Part shown: positions 1 through 8,430 of the stretch, piece after piece
Position numbering within the stretch: position 1 is the first letter of the stretch
How the letters are laid out: every line of letters begins with the position of its first letter
Source of the DNA: Moraxellaceae bacterium
GTDB taxonomy: Bacteria > Pseudomonadota > Gammaproteobacteria > Pseudomonadales > Moraxellaceae
NCBI GenBank assembly: GCA_020697295.1
Contig: JAJFBF010000011.1
Location: 1-53,590, forward strand
Reading direction: 5' to 3'
Length of the DNA: 53,590 nucleotides
Made by a program: the position numbers and the translations under genes
Notes under the pieces: model-generated
Database searches by the model: none
Seen by the model: only the letters and a program-made list of their open reading frames with translations
Told to the model about the DNA's origin: nothing

Positions 1-64
<64 letters not shown>

Positions 65-207
65 TAGTTTAGGAATAGGGCCGGGGGAAGAGTGCGAGGC
101 ATAGGCGAGGCGCAGCCGACGCCGCCCTTGAAGGGGGCTTGAGGCGGAGCCGACGGCCATCGGCTCCAGGGTATTCCCGGGCCCGCGAAAAGAGCCGGGG
201 GATGGGA

Positions 208-239
208 GGGGTATGCCCCCCGGAGCGGGGGCATGCCCC
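208..239. other. Inverted repeat in the non-coding region before fbp
   Basis: Arms of 13 bases (208-220 and 227-239, GGGGTATGCCCCC against its complement with one G-T type mismatch) flank a 6-base loop. No T-run follows on either strand, so it is not a classic terminator. The stretch 65-546 otherwise holds the direct repeats at 261-346 and no gene I can support. The open frame there runs into fbp but has no ribosome binding site and an Arg/Ser/Pro-rich, non-protein-like translation. Confidence 0.6.
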
Positions 240-260
240 TTCCAGCACCCAGTCTTCACG

Positions 261-346
261 GAAGGTCAGGTCAGGAGCCAAGCAGAAGGTCAGGTCAGGA
301 GCTGAACCCTTCACGGAAGGCCAAGTCAGGAGAAGGTCAGGAGCAG
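261..346. repeat. Degenerate direct repeats GAAGGTCAGGTCAGGAGC
   Basis: The unit GAAGGTCAGGTCAGGAGC occurs exactly at 261-278 and 285-302. Two decayed forms follow (about 316-332 and 332-346). The motif CTTCACGGAAGG also occurs twice (about 254 and 309). The repeats resemble palindromic repeat debris often found between bacterial genes, but no transposase is present and the origin is unknown. Confidence 0.7.
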
Positions 347-546
347 CCCTACGGAGCAAAAGCCCTATCCCGGAGCCAGGCCAATCGCTGAAAGCCCGTA
401 GCCAACCCAGGGCCCACGGCAACCCATCCCTGGCCGTTGACCGGAAAACCTCAGTAAAAAGACGGAACTTGTCCGGCGGGTTTGGCCGTGACTGGCTAAC
501 CGGTCATAATCCGCCCCCTTCATTCCCTTCGCCCCTGGGGTGTTTC

Positions 547-1551
547 ATGACTGGCGTCACCCTGAGTCATTACCTCGTCGACAAGCAGCGTTCGAGCCCC
601 CTCATCACCCATGAGCTGCGCCTGCTGATCGAGAATATCGCCACCGCCTGCAAGGCCATCGGCGTCAATATTGGGAAGGGCGCCATTGCCGGGGTGCTCG
701 GCCATGCCGGCACCGACAACGTCCAGGGCGAGGCGCAGAAGAAGCTCGACGTCCTCTCCAACGACATCCTCATCCGCTCCAAGCGCGCCAACGGCACCCT
801 CGCCGCCATGGCCTCCGAGGAAATGGAGGAGATCTACCATATTCCCGCCGAGTACCCGCGCGGCGACTTCCTGCTGTTGTTCGACCCGCTCGATGGCTCC
901 TCGAATATCGACGTGAACATTTCCGTCGGCACCATCTTTTCCGTGCTGCGGCGCAAGGCCCCCAAGGTCAAGAAGCCCACGGCCGAGGATTTCCTGCAAC
1001 CGGGCACGCAGCAGGTCTGCGCCGGCTATGCCGTCTACGGCCCGTCCACCCTGCTCGTGCTGACGCTGGGCGATGGCGTGGACTGCTTTACCCTGGATCG
1101 CGAGTACGGTGAGTTCATGCTCACCGAAGAGCGCATGCAGGTGCCCGAGGACACCCAGGAATTCGCCATCAACATGTCCAACCAGCGCTTCTGGGAAGCG
1201 CCGGTGCAGCGTTATATCGAAGAGCTGCTGATGGGCTCCGCCGGTCCGCGCGAGAAGGACTTCAACATGCGTTGGGTGGCGTCCATGGTGGCTGACGTGC
1301 ATCGCATCCTGACCCGCGGCGGCGTCTTCATGTACCCGCTCGACAGCAAGACCCGCGCGAAGGGCGGCAAGCTGCGCCTCATGTACGAGGCCAATCCCAT
1401 GGCCTTCCTGGTCGAGCAGGCCGGCGGCGTTGCCACCACGGGGCGTGAGCGCATCATGGGGCTGCAGCCGACGGAGTTGCACCAGCGCGTGCCGGTGGTG
1501 CTGGGATCGAAGAATGAAGTGGAGCGCGTGACGCGCTACCACCTCGAATAA
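547..1551 (+). CDS. fbp: Fructose-1,6-bisphosphatase class 1
   Basis: Catalyses hydrolysis of fructose 1,6-bisphosphate to fructose 6-phosphate, the committed step of gluconeogenesis, in the cytoplasm. At 334 residues it matches the family length. The metal-binding signature [12 protein letters not shown] lies near residue 114. [15 protein letters not shown] follows near 240 and the substrate-binding [16 protein letters not shown] near 275. I chose ATG 547, where the translation [16 protein letters not shown] begins to match the family. The frame is open to 139 but that extension is not protein-like. The Shine-Dalgarno sequence is weak. An SCP2-like gene follows after 26 bases, suggesting co-transcription. 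Confidence 0.96.
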   Translation: MTGVTLSHYLVDKQRSSPLITHELRLLIENIATACKAIGVNIGKGAIAGVLGHAGTDNVQGEAQKKLDVLSNDILIRSKRANGTLAAMASEEMEEIYHIPAEYPRGDFLLLFDPLDGSSNIDVNISVGTIFSVLRRKAPKVKKPTAEDFLQPGTQQVCAGYAVYGPSTLLVLTLGDGVDCFTLDREYGEFMLTEERMQVPEDTQEFAINMSNQRFWEAPVQRYIEELLMGSAGPREKDFNMRWVASMVADVHRILTRGGVFMYPLDSKTRAKGGKLRLMYEANPMAFLVEQAGGVATTGRERIMGLQPTELHQRVPVVLGSKNEVERVTRYHLE

Positions 1552-1577
1552 TTTCCACGCGAGGCAGGAATACAAAC

Positions 1578-2105
1578 ATGCTCGATAACGCAACGCTGTT
1601 GCCGGAACTGGAGCGCCGCTACGTCGGCCTGATGATGGGCGTGGTTGGGCGTGGCCTGGTCTCCGCCAGCCAGGTCGATGAGGTCATCCACAAGGAAACC
1701 GCCGCCTTTCCCGAAGGCTTTATCCTGCAGATGAAGGTGATGCCGGATGGTGCCTACTTCACCGCCCAGGTGCAGCCGGATGGCGCGCTCAAGCTGCTCA
1801 AGGATTTCACCGGCAAGCCGGACCTGTGCGCGCGCTTCAAGCATCTGTCGCACGCCTTTCTCGTGCTGAGTTTCCAGGAAGGCACGGCGCGCGCCTTCGC
1901 CAATGACCGCATCTACGTGGATGGCGATGTGTCGCATGCCATCCGCCTCGTGCGCTGCCTGTCGCGCATGGAAGTGCTGATCCTGCCCAAGCTGATCGCC
2001 GAGCGTGCCGTGAAGCGCTATCCGGATATTGCCGTGGCCCAGAAGCTCAGCCTGGCCACCCGCATCTATGGCCGCGTGGCCACCAACTTTTTGAAGGGAG
2101 CATAA
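1578..2105 (+). CDS. SCP2-like (sterol carrier fold) protein
   Basis: A 175-residue soluble protein with no signal peptide or membrane segment. The central part (PDLCARFKHLSHAFLVL, then a small turn, then NDRIYVDGDVSHAIRL) follows the pattern of SCP2 sterol-transfer domains: a hydrophobic strand, an amphipathic helix and a 'G.L.I.GD...A..L' end. It may therefore bind a lipid or acyl chain. It sits 26 bases after fbp and only 4 bases before the iron alcohol dehydrogenase, with AGGAAT upstream of ATG 1578, so the three genes probably form an operon. The family assignment is by eye; the role is unknown. Confidence 0.6.
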   Translation: MLDNATLLPELERRYVGLMMGVVGRGLVSASQVDEVIHKETAAFPEGFILQMKVMPDGAYFTAQVQPDGALKLLKDFTGKPDLCARFKHLSHAFLVLSFQEGTARAFANDRIYVDGDVSHAIRLVRCLSRMEVLILPKLIAERAVKRYPDIAVAQKLSLATRIYGRVATNFLKGA

Positions 2106-2109
2106 GAAT

Positions 2110-3297
2110 ATGTCCAAGGCATATTATGAATTTTTCTGCCCGGTCAAGATCGTTGCGGGCCACAAGGCCCTTGAGCACATCCCCTTCGAGCTTTCCACGC
2201 TGCAGGCTACCCGTCCCATGGTGCTGACCGACAAGGGCGTGGTCGCCGTCGGCCTGCTCAAGCATGTGGAGGCCGCCTTTGCCGGGAGTGGCATTGCCCT
2301 CGGCAGCGTGTTCGACGAAGTGCCGCCGGACAGCTCCATGCAGACCGTTCGTGCCGCGGCCGCCATGTACCGCGCCAATAATTGCGACGCCATCATTGCT
2401 GTCGGTGGCGGCTCCGTGATCGACACCGCCAAGGCCACCAATATCCTGGTGTCCGAAGGCGGCGATGACCTGCACATCTATTCCGGCGCGCATAACCTCA
2501 AGCGCCCGCTGAAGCCGCTGTTCGTGGTGCCCACCACCGCCGGCACCGGCTCCGAGACGACCATGGTCGCCGTGGTCTCTGATCTCGACAAGGGCGTGAA
2601 GGTGCCCTTCACGTCTTACTTCCTGCTGCCGAATGCCGCGATCCTGGATCCGCGCATGACGCTGACGCTGCCGCCGCACATCACCGCCATGACCGGCATG
2701 GATGCGATGACGCATGCGATCGAGGCCTTTACCTGCCTCGCCGCCAATCCCATCAGCGATGCCTATGCCACCGCCGCCATTCGCAAGATCAGCGAGAACC
2801 TGCTGCAGGTAATGGACAATCCCACCGACGCCGATGCCCGCCTCGAACTGGCGCAGGCCTCGACCATGGCCGGCATCGCTTTCTCCAATGCCATGGTGGG
2901 CCTGGTGCATTCGCTGGGCCACTCGCTGGGCGCGGTCTGTCACCTGCCGCATGGCCTGTGCATGAACCTGTTCCTGCCCTATGTGCTGGAATACAACATG
3001 GATGTGAACGGCGATCGCATTGGCGAGCTGCTGCTGCCCCTGGCGGGCGCCGATGTGTACGCGACCACGCCGAAAAAGGATCGCGCCCACAAGGCCATCG
3101 CCACCATCCGCGCGCTGCGCGACCAGCTCCACCATCGCTGCAAGCTGCCGCGCACGCTGCATGAAACCGGCAAGGTGCAGGAAAACCAGCTTGAAGCGGT
3201 GGCGGATCTCACCGTCAATGACGGCTCCATCATCTTCAATCCGAAGGAAGCGGATCGCGAGGAGGCGCTGGCGCTGCTGAAGCGCGCCTGGGCGTAA
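2110..3297 (+). CDS. Iron-containing alcohol dehydrogenase
   Basis: A 395-residue group III (iron-type) NAD(P)-dependent alcohol dehydrogenase. The nucleotide-binding GGGSVIDTAKA lies near residue 99, and PTTAGTGSETT follows. The metal site is recognisable in GMDAMTHAIEAF and in HSLGHSLGAVCHLPHG (about residues 268-283), which carries the conserved histidines. The length is normal for the family. GGGAG lies 9 bases before ATG 2110. It is the last gene of the fbp operon and is followed by a strong terminator. Substrate is not predictable from the sequence; butanol, lactaldehyde or similar alcohols and aldehydes are typical of the family. Confidence 0.9.
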   Translation: MSKAYYEFFCPVKIVAGHKALEHIPFELSTLQATRPMVLTDKGVVAVGLLKHVEAAFAGSGIALGSVFDEVPPDSSMQTVRAAAAMYRANNCDAIIAVGGGSVIDTAKATNILVSEGGDDLHIYSGAHNLKRPLKPLFVVPTTAGTGSETTMVAVVSDLDKGVKVPFTSYFLLPNAAILDPRMTLTLPPHITAMTGMDAMTHAIEAFTCLAANPISDAYATAAIRKISENLLQVMDNPTDADARLELAQASTMAGIAFSNAMVGLVHSLGHSLGAVCHLPHGLCMNLFLPYVLEYNMDVNGDRIGELLLPLAGADVYATTPKKDRAHKAIATIRALRDQLHHRCKLPRTLHETGKVQENQLEAVADLTVNDGSIIFNPKEADREEALALLKRAWA

Positions 3298-3350
3298 GCC
3301 CGTGCCGGCGGCTCCGGCCTGGCCGGACTGCCGAGGGGGTTCCTGATAAT

Positions 3351-3382
3351 AAAAAATGCCGCCTCAAGGGCGGCATTTTTTA
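3351..3382. terminator. Bidirectional rho-independent terminator
   Basis: ATGCCGCC-tcaa-GGGCGGCAT hairpin with an A-run before and a T-run after, so it can end the fbp operon from the left and the small-protein operon from the right. Confidence 0.9.
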
Positions 3383-3428
3383 TGGCGTGAAGGCGGGCCT
3401 GCGTTAGAGGCCCGACCGAGACAGGCCT

Positions 3429-3650
3429 TTACCTTGTCTTCAGCAGGCTTGCCTGCGCTGGCGGCGTGACGAGCGCTGTCGCGCCTGCCTTCTGCTGCAG
3501 CGCGGCGAAGGCGGCGCGACTGGCGGCGTCGGGCGTGAAATCAATGCCGTCCTCCAGATCGGGCAGGCGGGTGAGGCGAACGCTGCAGCAGTGCCCCGTA
3601 ACGGCGAGGATATCCTCGGGTACGGGGCTCTTCAGCACGGGTTCAGGCAT
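3429..3650 (-). CDS. Hypothetical small protein (73 aa)
   Basis: Starts at ATG 3650, inside the last codons of the DUF2892 gene (8-base overlap, pattern ATGCCTGA). The frame is open further upstream but there reads as a shadow of that gene. The product is soluble, with a vicinal Cys pair in TGHCCSVRL and an acidic stretch LPDLEDGIDF. It has no recognised domain. Translational coupling and the terminator beyond it make it the likely last gene of a three-gene operon. Function unknown. Confidence 0.6.
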   Translation of the reverse strand: MPEPVLKSPVPEDILAVTGHCCSVRLTRLPDLEDGIDFTPDAASRAAFAALQQKAGATALVTPPAQASLLKTR

Positions 3651-3837
3651 CCTTGCGCTTGCAGGTGCTGATGCCCAGGAGCTGGTAAGGCGGGCACCAG
3701 CCGCTGAGGCCGGTGAAGATCGGCACCACGCCGACCAGGCCCCACAGGCTCTGTGGTCCGACAAAGACCAGGCTCAGGATGCCCAGGCCGGCCAGGACGC
3801 GCACGACGCGCTCGATATCCCCGATATTTCGTTCCAT
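3643..3837 (-). CDS. DUF2892 (YgaP-type) inner membrane protein
   Basis: A 64-residue protein opening with MERNIGDIERVVRVLAG. Two hydrophobic segments follow (about residues 12-30 and 33-48) and then GWCPPYQLLGIST, the hallmark of DUF2892 proteins: small two-helix membrane proteins often linked to sulfur or rhodanese chemistry. It lies 24 bases after the 57-residue membrane protein and overlaps the next gene. The FNR-like box upstream of the operon suggests expression at low oxygen. Confidence 0.85.
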   Translation of the reverse strand: MERNIGDIERVVRVLAGLGILSLVFVGPQSLWGLVGVVPIFTGLSGWCPPYQLLGISTCKRKDA

Positions 3838-3861
3838 GGTGACTCCGACGGCAGACGATGA

Positions 3862-4035
3862 TTATTTACGGAAGTTTTCCGGGTGGGCGCGACGGTCCAT
3901 TTCCTCGGCCGGGGACACCTTGGTGTGGCCCAGCAGCCAGCGGATGCCCAGGGGAATGCATACGAACATGAAGACGCTGATGATGATGATCAGCCAGCCA
4001 CCCAAATCGCCGAACAGCTCGTTTACGATGTCCAT
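3862..4035 (-). CDS. Small single-helix membrane protein (57 aa)
   Basis: One strong membrane helix (GGWLIIIISVFMFVCIPLGI) is followed by a charged C-terminal tail ending EEMDRRAHPENFRK. It resembles the short DUF3149-like proteins, but the match is weak. ATG 4035 was chosen because AAAGAG lies 8 bases upstream; ATG 4053 in the same frame has no ribosome binding site. It is the first gene of the operon, about 60 bases downstream of an FNR/Anr-like palindrome. Function unknown. Confidence 0.65.
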   Translation of the reverse strand: MDIVNELFGDLGGWLIIIISVFMFVCIPLGIRWLLGHTKVSPAEEMDRRAHPENFRK

Positions 4036-4094
4036 AACCCAACTCTTTATCAATGACGTTTTTACAATGACACCACTAAGCGTGTGCCTATCGC

Positions 4095-4108
4095 TTGATT
4101 CAGCTCAA
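4095..4108. promoter_or_regulatory. FNR/Anr-like binding site
   Basis: TTGATTCAGCTCAA matches the FNR/Anr consensus TTGAT-N4-ATCAA with one mismatch and is part of a longer palindrome GCTTGA..TCAAGC (4093-4110). Its centre lies about 66 bases before the start at 4035, a typical activating distance for a minus-strand promoter. Confidence 0.45.
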
Positions 4109-4220
4109 GCTTCCTGACGCAGGCGGGGCGGTCCGGCGACTGATGGCGGTCGGGCTCATGGGAGTGGTGTAAAGGAGCGGTGGCGCATGGGCCGGTCTGT
4201 TCTGCTGCGGGAGGGACGGC

Positions 4221-4901
4221 CTAGCGGGGTTCGATGATGCCGTCGATGCGGGATTGCTGGAAACGGGGCTGGCCAATGACGCGCCGCAGGCCGAGCAGGG
4301 TTTGGTAGGGGGTTTCCTGGATCACGAGGTTGACCAGGAAATCGGGGAGGGCGCCGCCGGGATTGGCCAGGCCGGTCATGGTGACTTCGACCAGGCCGTT
4401 GCCCAGGGGGCGGAACTCCCAGTGCCCGCGCATATTGGGCATGCGAATGAAGCCGTCGCGCAGCGGGTACTGCCCGGGTGGGGCGCTCTGGCTGTCGATC
4501 TCGACCACGAGGGTCACGGGATCTTGCTGCACGCGGCCGTTGATGACGACGTCGCGGTTGGTCAGGGGCCAGAAATTGGTTTCGGCGCGTACGGTGAAGG
4601 TCCGCGCGCGGTCGTCACGGCGCAACAATTCGATGCGATCGGTCCGGAACACCCACTGCGGGGCGGTCGTGGTGTCGAGCAGCAGGCCGACCAGTCCCGA
4701 AAGACTGCTCCGGACCGTGGTCACGGCCTTGAAGCCGCGCAGGGGCTCGTCGGGAATGGCGCAGGTCCAGACACGGACCTGGTTGCGATTGAATGCTTCT
4801 TCCTGGTTATGAGCTTCGCAGGCGTGCCCGTGCCGGGGCAGGGCAAGCAGGAGCAGCACCGTTGCCAGGGCGGCAGAAAACCTTCTCGGGAAGCGATTCA
4901 T
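4221..4901 (-). CDS. START-domain lipid-binding protein, exported
   Basis: A 226-residue protein. A signal peptide (MNRFPRRFSAALATVLLLLA) ends near a Cys at residue 27. It is followed by one START-like domain with the typical pattern: APQWVFRTDRIELLRR, then ETNFWPLTNRDVVING, then GHWEFRPLGNGLVEVTM. START domains bind lipids or sterols in a helix-grip fold; here it would act in the periplasm. ATG 4901 was preferred over 4937 because it places the signal peptide at the N-terminus. It is monocistronic, convergent with nothing, and precedes a two-component pair. Confidence 0.85.
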   Translation of the reverse strand: MNRFPRRFSAALATVLLLLALPRHGHACEAHNQEEAFNRNQVRVWTCAIPDEPLRGFKAVTTVRSSLSGLVGLLLDTTTAPQWVFRTDRIELLRRDDRARTFTVRAETNFWPLTNRDVVINGRVQQDPVTLVVEIDSQSAPPGQYPLRDGFIRMPNMRGHWEFRPLGNGLVEVTMTGLANPGGALPDFLVNLVIQETPYQTLLGLRRVIGQPRFQQSRIDGIIEPR

Positions 4902-5090
4902 GAGCCATCCGGTTGCGGGTGTTGAGGGCGCGGGCATCCGTTGCTGCGCTGGCCCGATCCCGGCGGGAAGGGGCGGCAGGGGAATGCTAGGCAGCCGCCC
5001 CGGCGGGCAATAGTGACAAATGTCATGGCGTTAACAATTACCAACAACAGGTGTGACAGCAGTCGCGCTGCTGGCGCAAAGGACGGGGTA

Positions 5091-5681
5091 TCACAGCCCG
5101 AGCTCCTGGAGGCGGCGGATGGCCTGCGCCCGGTCCCGAACGCCGAGCTTCTCGAACAGCGTTGAAATGTAATTGCGCACCGTGCCGGGCGAAAGACCCA
5201 GGCTGGCGGCAATTTCCTTGTTCTGCTTTCCCTCGCGCAGCTCGCGCAACACGCTTTGTTCGCGCTCGGTCAGTACCAGCGGCAACAGCGCCACCGGACG
5301 ATAGGCAATGCTGCCGCCGGCGGCGATGAGGCGGATGGCCTCGACCAGTTCCTCCACCGGCACGTCCTTGAGCAGGCAGCCGCGCGCGCCCAGTGCGATG
5401 CCGGCCTGCAGTGCGGCGGAATCGTCAAAGGTGGTGAGCAGCAGGGCGGGACGCTCCAGGTTGCGCATGCGCAATTCACCTAGCGTATACAGGGCGCCGC
5501 CCTGGGGCATGCGCACATCGAGCAGCAGCACGTCGATCTCGAGGCCGTCGGCGAGCGCCTGCACGGCCGCGCGTCCATCCGCCATCTGGGCCACCACCGC
5601 GAGATCGTCGTAGCAGCCGAGCAGGGCGCACAGACCTTCACGCACCAGCGCCTGGTCCTCGGCGATGAGCAGGCGAATCAT
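5091..5681 (-). CDS. NarL/FixJ-family response regulator
   Basis: A 196-residue regulator. The N-terminal receiver domain has the acidic pocket (AEDQ near residue 8), the phospho-acceptor Asp in LLLDVRMP, a Thr in LLTTFDD and Lys in LLKDV. The C-terminal LuxR-type helix-turn-helix reads TEREQSVLRELREGKQNKEI then SPGTVRNYIS. Its ATG 5681 overlaps the stop of the histidine kinase by 4 bases (ATGA), so the two are translationally coupled partners. The longer open frame upstream is a shadow of the kinase gene. Targets are not predictable. Confidence 0.93.
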   Translation of the reverse strand: MIRLLIAEDQALVREGLCALLGCYDDLAVVAQMADGRAAVQALADGLEIDVLLLDVRMPQGGALYTLGELRMRNLERPALLLTTFDDSAALQAGIALGARGCLLKDVPVEELVEAIRLIAAGGSIAYRPVALLPLVLTEREQSVLRELREGKQNKEIAASLGLSPGTVRNYISTLFEKLGVRDRAQAIRRLQELGL

Positions 5682-6904
5682 GGTTCGGTCTCCCGGGGAA
5701 GGTGCGCATAGAGCACGAAGCCCTCGGGCGCGCGCTCGGTCCAGAGGCGGCCGGAAAGGGCCGCGACGCGTTCGCGCAGGCCCTGCAGGCCATGGCCGGC
5801 GGAGGCGTCCATATTGCCCGGCGGGCTGCGGCCATTGTCTTCCACCTGCAACAGCAGTCCGTCCGGCCGCCGCTCCAGGGCCACGCGCACGCGCGAGGCG
5901 CGGCCATGCTTGAGGGCATTGGTCATGGCCTCCTGGATGCAGCGCAGCAGGCATTCGGCCTCGGCGATGCTGACCTCGCCATGCTCGAGCGCCATGTCGA
6001 GCTCGACGCCAAGGCCGGGCAGGTGCGCGGCGAGCGCCTCGATGGCGGCCTCCAGGTCGAGGGTGGGCTCACGCAGGTCGCGCACGGTATTGCGCAGGTC
6101 GGTGAAAAGCATGCCGGCCAGCGCGCGGGCCTGGACGAGATGGTCGCGGCTCTCCTCGGCGCTGGCGCTGCGTTCGAGCAGTTGCAGGCGCAGGTTGAGT
6201 GCGACCAGATGATGGCCCATGTCGTCGTGCAGATCCCGCGCGAGTCGGGCGCGTTCGGTTTCGGCAACCGCCTGCTGCAGGAGTTCGCGCGTGCCGGCCA
6301 GGCGGGCGGCGTGCAGCTCGGTTTCAGTGCGGAAGTGGCGCTCGAGCAGCACGGCATTGGTGAGCCACAACAGGGCCAGTCCTTGCAGCGCAAAGTAGCC
6401 GCCCAGGAAAAGCCCGAACAGCCCGCCGCTGAGCAAGGCCACGAAGACGGCTTCGACTCCGAGTACCGCCAGCGCCACCGGAAAGCGGAAGCGCGCAAGC
6501 AGGGGCACATAGTTGAGCAGGAAAAAGCAGTGGAAGAAATATTCGAGCTGGCTGAGGTCATGGAACAGCGGCATGGCAAACGCGAAGGCCGAGCCTGCGA
6601 CAAGGCCGAACCAGAGGCGCCAGTCCCGGTTGTCGCGGTGCCAGCGCGCGGGCGGCAGCAGGAAGCCCACGAGCAGGTAGAGGCCCAGGCCCAGGCAAAT
6701 GAGGCCGCTGGTCAGGCAGAGCAGCAGGATGATGAGGGGCTGGCTTCCTGGCGCCTGCCAGGCATGCCAGAGCAGGACGGCGCTCCCCAGCAGCCAGGCC
6801 AGGTAGCCGAGCAGGCCGAGCTGTATGGGACCCAGCAGCTCCTGTCGTGTCGTACGCGGCAGGGTGCGCAGGTAGGCCAGCAGGAGGGAAAGGCGCGAAG
6901 GCAT
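5678..6904 (-). CDS. DesK/NarL-type membrane sensor histidine kinase
   Basis: A 408-residue kinase. The N-terminal part has about five or six membrane helices (residues about 25-180) without a large periplasmic loop, as in DesK-like sensors of membrane state. A short coiled coil leads to the HisKA_3 box RARLARDLHDDMGHHL with the phospho-acceptor His. The HATPase domain shows CIQEAMTNALKHG and GHGLQGLRERVAAL. It overlaps the response regulator by 4 bases. The ribosome binding site at ATG 6904 is poor. Membrane-fluidity sensing is an inference from the DesK-like layout. Confidence 0.9.
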   Translation of the reverse strand: MPSRLSLLLAYLRTLPRTTRQELLGPIQLGLLGYLAWLLGSAVLLWHAWQAPGSQPLIILLLCLTSGLICLGLGLYLLVGFLLPPARWHRDNRDWRLWFGLVAGSAFAFAMPLFHDLSQLEYFFHCFFLLNYVPLLARFRFPVALAVLGVEAVFVALLSGGLFGLFLGGYFALQGLALLWLTNAVLLERHFRTETELHAARLAGTRELLQQAVAETERARLARDLHDDMGHHLVALNLRLQLLERSASAEESRDHLVQARALAGMLFTDLRNTVRDLREPTLDLEAAIEALAAHLPGLGVELDMALEHGEVSIAEAECLLRCIQEAMTNALKHGRASRVRVALERRPDGLLLQVEDNGRSPPGNMDASAGHGLQGLRERVAALSGRLWTERAPEGFVLYAHLPRETEP

Positions 6905-7058
6905 AGGTAATGGCAGGGGGCGAGGGCCGTGCAGCGTCGCATGAGGGGGCGCAAACCGGCAAGCAGGCGCCCGCTGACCGGGCGTCAGGCTGCGCCAGTA
7001 GGGGGCTCAGAAGTGCAGGCAGGCGGGAAGGGCGGGAGGAGGCGTTGCCGGGAGAGGG

Positions 7059-7090
7059 AAAAGGAAATGCCCCGTTGCCGGGGCATTTCC
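7059..7090 (-). terminator. Rho-independent terminator
   Basis: A perfect 12-bp stem (GGAAATGCCCCG / CGGGGCATTTCC, 7063-7090) with a 4-base loop. On the minus strand it is followed by TTTT (7062-7059). It lies directly after the possible ORF ending at 7098 and the CsbD-like gene. Confidence 0.75.
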
Positions 7091-7097
7091 ATTGGCG

Positions 7098-7241
7098 TCA
7101 GCGGCGCGGGTTCCGGATCCGTGGTCGGCACGCAAGCTGTTCGATGACGGCTTCTTCCGGGTGACGTTCACAAGCCGGGCATCGACGGCCCCGCCAGAGG
7201 CCGTACTGCAGCAGTGTCACCTCATTCACCCTGTGAACCAC
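7098..7241 (-). CDS. Possible small Cys-containing protein (47 aa)
   Basis: An open frame from GTG 7241 to a stop just 8 bases before a terminator hairpin. The translation contains a CxxC knuckle (RRCPACERHPEEA) and a further Cys, and has a basic C-terminus. This vaguely recalls a DksA/TraR-type zinc knuckle but lacks the second CxxC. AGGAGA lies 16 bases from the GTG and abuts an in-frame TTG at 7256, so the start is unclear. Its position between a CsbD-like gene and the terminator is the main argument for it. Confidence 0.3.
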   Translation of the reverse strand: MVHRVNEVTLLQYGLWRGRRCPACERHPEEAVIEQLACRPRIRNPRR

Positions 7242-7275
7242 GGGTGCCTGCCGCAATCTCCTCTCAGGCCGGTTG

Positions 7276-7755
7276 CTAGTGGTTCTGCTGGCCGGGCCGC
7301 CGACTCTGGCGGCTGCGCACGGTATCCGGCTCACTGCCGGTTCCGCTCGCGCCCGACTGGCCGGGGATCTGTTCGCCCAGGGTTTTCTGGATGCCGCTTC
7401 CCCCCTGCTGCGTGTACTGGCGACTGGTCTGGCTTTCCGCGTGCATCTGCTGGCCACGGTCCGCCTGGCCGCTTCCGGGCTGGCGGCTTTGCTGGTCGCT
7501 CCTTCCGGCAGGATTGTCCCACTGCGCGTCGCGGGCGCCCCGGCCTGACGAAGCGCCACTGGGGCGATCGCCGCGCGGGGATCCCATCTGGGCTTCACCC
7601 TCGGTGCGGACGCCGCCATAGCGTTGATGAACGGCTTCCGTCTGTTCCCGCTCGGAATTCCGCTTCTGACCGCCTTGCTCATCAGTCAATTCCGACCAGT
7701 AGTTGCGCGCTCGGCGCACCATGCCTTTCAGCTGTTGTCCAATTCCCATTGCCAT
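7276..7755 (-). CDS. CsbD-like stress protein with low-complexity tail
   Basis: A 159-residue hydrophilic protein. The N-terminal 50 residues (ARNYWSELTDEQ, then EAVHQRYGG) share the W..LT...Q.YG pattern of CsbD/YjbJ general-stress proteins and of the protein encoded at 10323-10724. The rest is Gln/Gly/Ser/Arg-rich and probably disordered. Three in-frame ATGs (7761, 7755, 7749) follow GAGG; 7755 has the best spacing (9 bases). CsbD proteins are typically sigma-S or sigma-B stress products of unknown biochemical role. Confidence 0.65.
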   Translation of the reverse strand: MAMGIGQQLKGMVRRARNYWSELTDEQGGQKRNSEREQTEAVHQRYGGVRTEGEAQMGSPRGDRPSGASSGRGARDAQWDNPAGRSDQQSRQPGSGQADRGQQMHAESQTSRQYTQQGGSGIQKTLGEQIPGQSGASGTGSEPDTVRSRQSRRPGQQNH

Positions 7756-7828
7756 GGCCATGTACCTCGTCGATGGAGCGAGACGCCTGTCACTCAGTCA
7801 TGCAGTGACATTGAGGCGGTGTAAAGGG

Positions 7829-7893
7829 CGGGAGCCGCGTGCAGGCCCGGAACCCTGTTGAAGGGCCCTGCGGGCCTGCAGTCACGGCTCCCG
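7829..7893. other. Long imperfect hairpin
   Basis: Arms CGGGAGCCGCGTGCAGGCCCG (7829-7849, here written as a 21-base arm minus nothing essential) and 7871-7893 pair over about 20 bases with a small bulge. An inner CCCT/AGGG stem closes the loop. No T-run follows. It opens the 850-base gap 7756-8605 upstream of a CsbD-like gene (minus) and a cold-shock gene (plus). It could be a REP-like element or a structured RNA. Confidence 0.55.
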
Positions 7894-7971
7894 TTACTGC
7901 CCTGTCCCTTGCGAAGCGAGCTGCGGGTGGCGCGGTGGCATGGGCACGGCTCTCATAATTGGTACGACTCT

Positions 7972-8034
7972 CATATGAGCTTTCCATATGAGCCATGAGC
8001 CTTCCATGCATACCATACATACATATGAGCTTCC
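7972..8034. repeat. CATATGAGCTTCC direct repeats
   Basis: Near-identical units occur at 7972-7985 (CATATGAGCTTTCC), 7985-7994, 7994-8005 (CATGAGCCTTCC) and 8022-8034 (CATATGAGCTTCC). They lie in an AT-richer stretch (7950-8460) that also carries GGTATGAAA three times (8229, 8269, 8321) and the palindrome TGAAATGAATTTCA (8324-8337). The open frames here read as non-protein. The base composition differs clearly from the surroundings. Confidence 0.65.
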
Positions 8035-8430
8035 GCCTTTCACAGGGGATCGGCTTCCGGATATTGCCCTTTATTTCTAACACTTCGCGGCGATTACCGC
8101 GGTTTCGACGGGATACGTTTTTGGGTGCACGTGTGAGGGTCTGTTTGATTTTCGAATTCGAGAGGAGAGCGCATGGGCCTCAGCCTTGGTCGAGAGGGAT
8201 GCCACAGTTTGGGGTGGAGGTTGTGCTTGGTATGAAAAATATGCCATGACGGATTTTTATGGACCGATGGTATGAAACTAAAAAAATTCAGACTTTATTC
8301 GAGTTTGACATCGGATAGCGGTATGAAATGAATTTCAGATTCATCATCCGCTCGACAGGAATTTCCCTGCATCATTGATGGCAAGAAACATCTTGCTACC
8401 GAGACACTACCGCAGCAGGCGGCCTTCTTA

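Noticed and set aside
139..546. N-terminal extension of the FBPase frame
   Set aside because: The family alignment starts at 547; the extension is Arg/Ser/Pro-rich, overlaps direct repeats and has no ribosome binding site.
2047..3162. Long minus-strand open frame over the iron alcohol dehydrogenase
   Set aside because: It is the antisense of a clearly real gene, His/Gly-rich in composition, with no start signal; typical shadow in GC-rich DNA.
7790..8249. Possible genes in the AT-rich gap (both strands)
   Set aside because: Translations repeat the DNA motifs, lack family features and lack ribosome binding sites.
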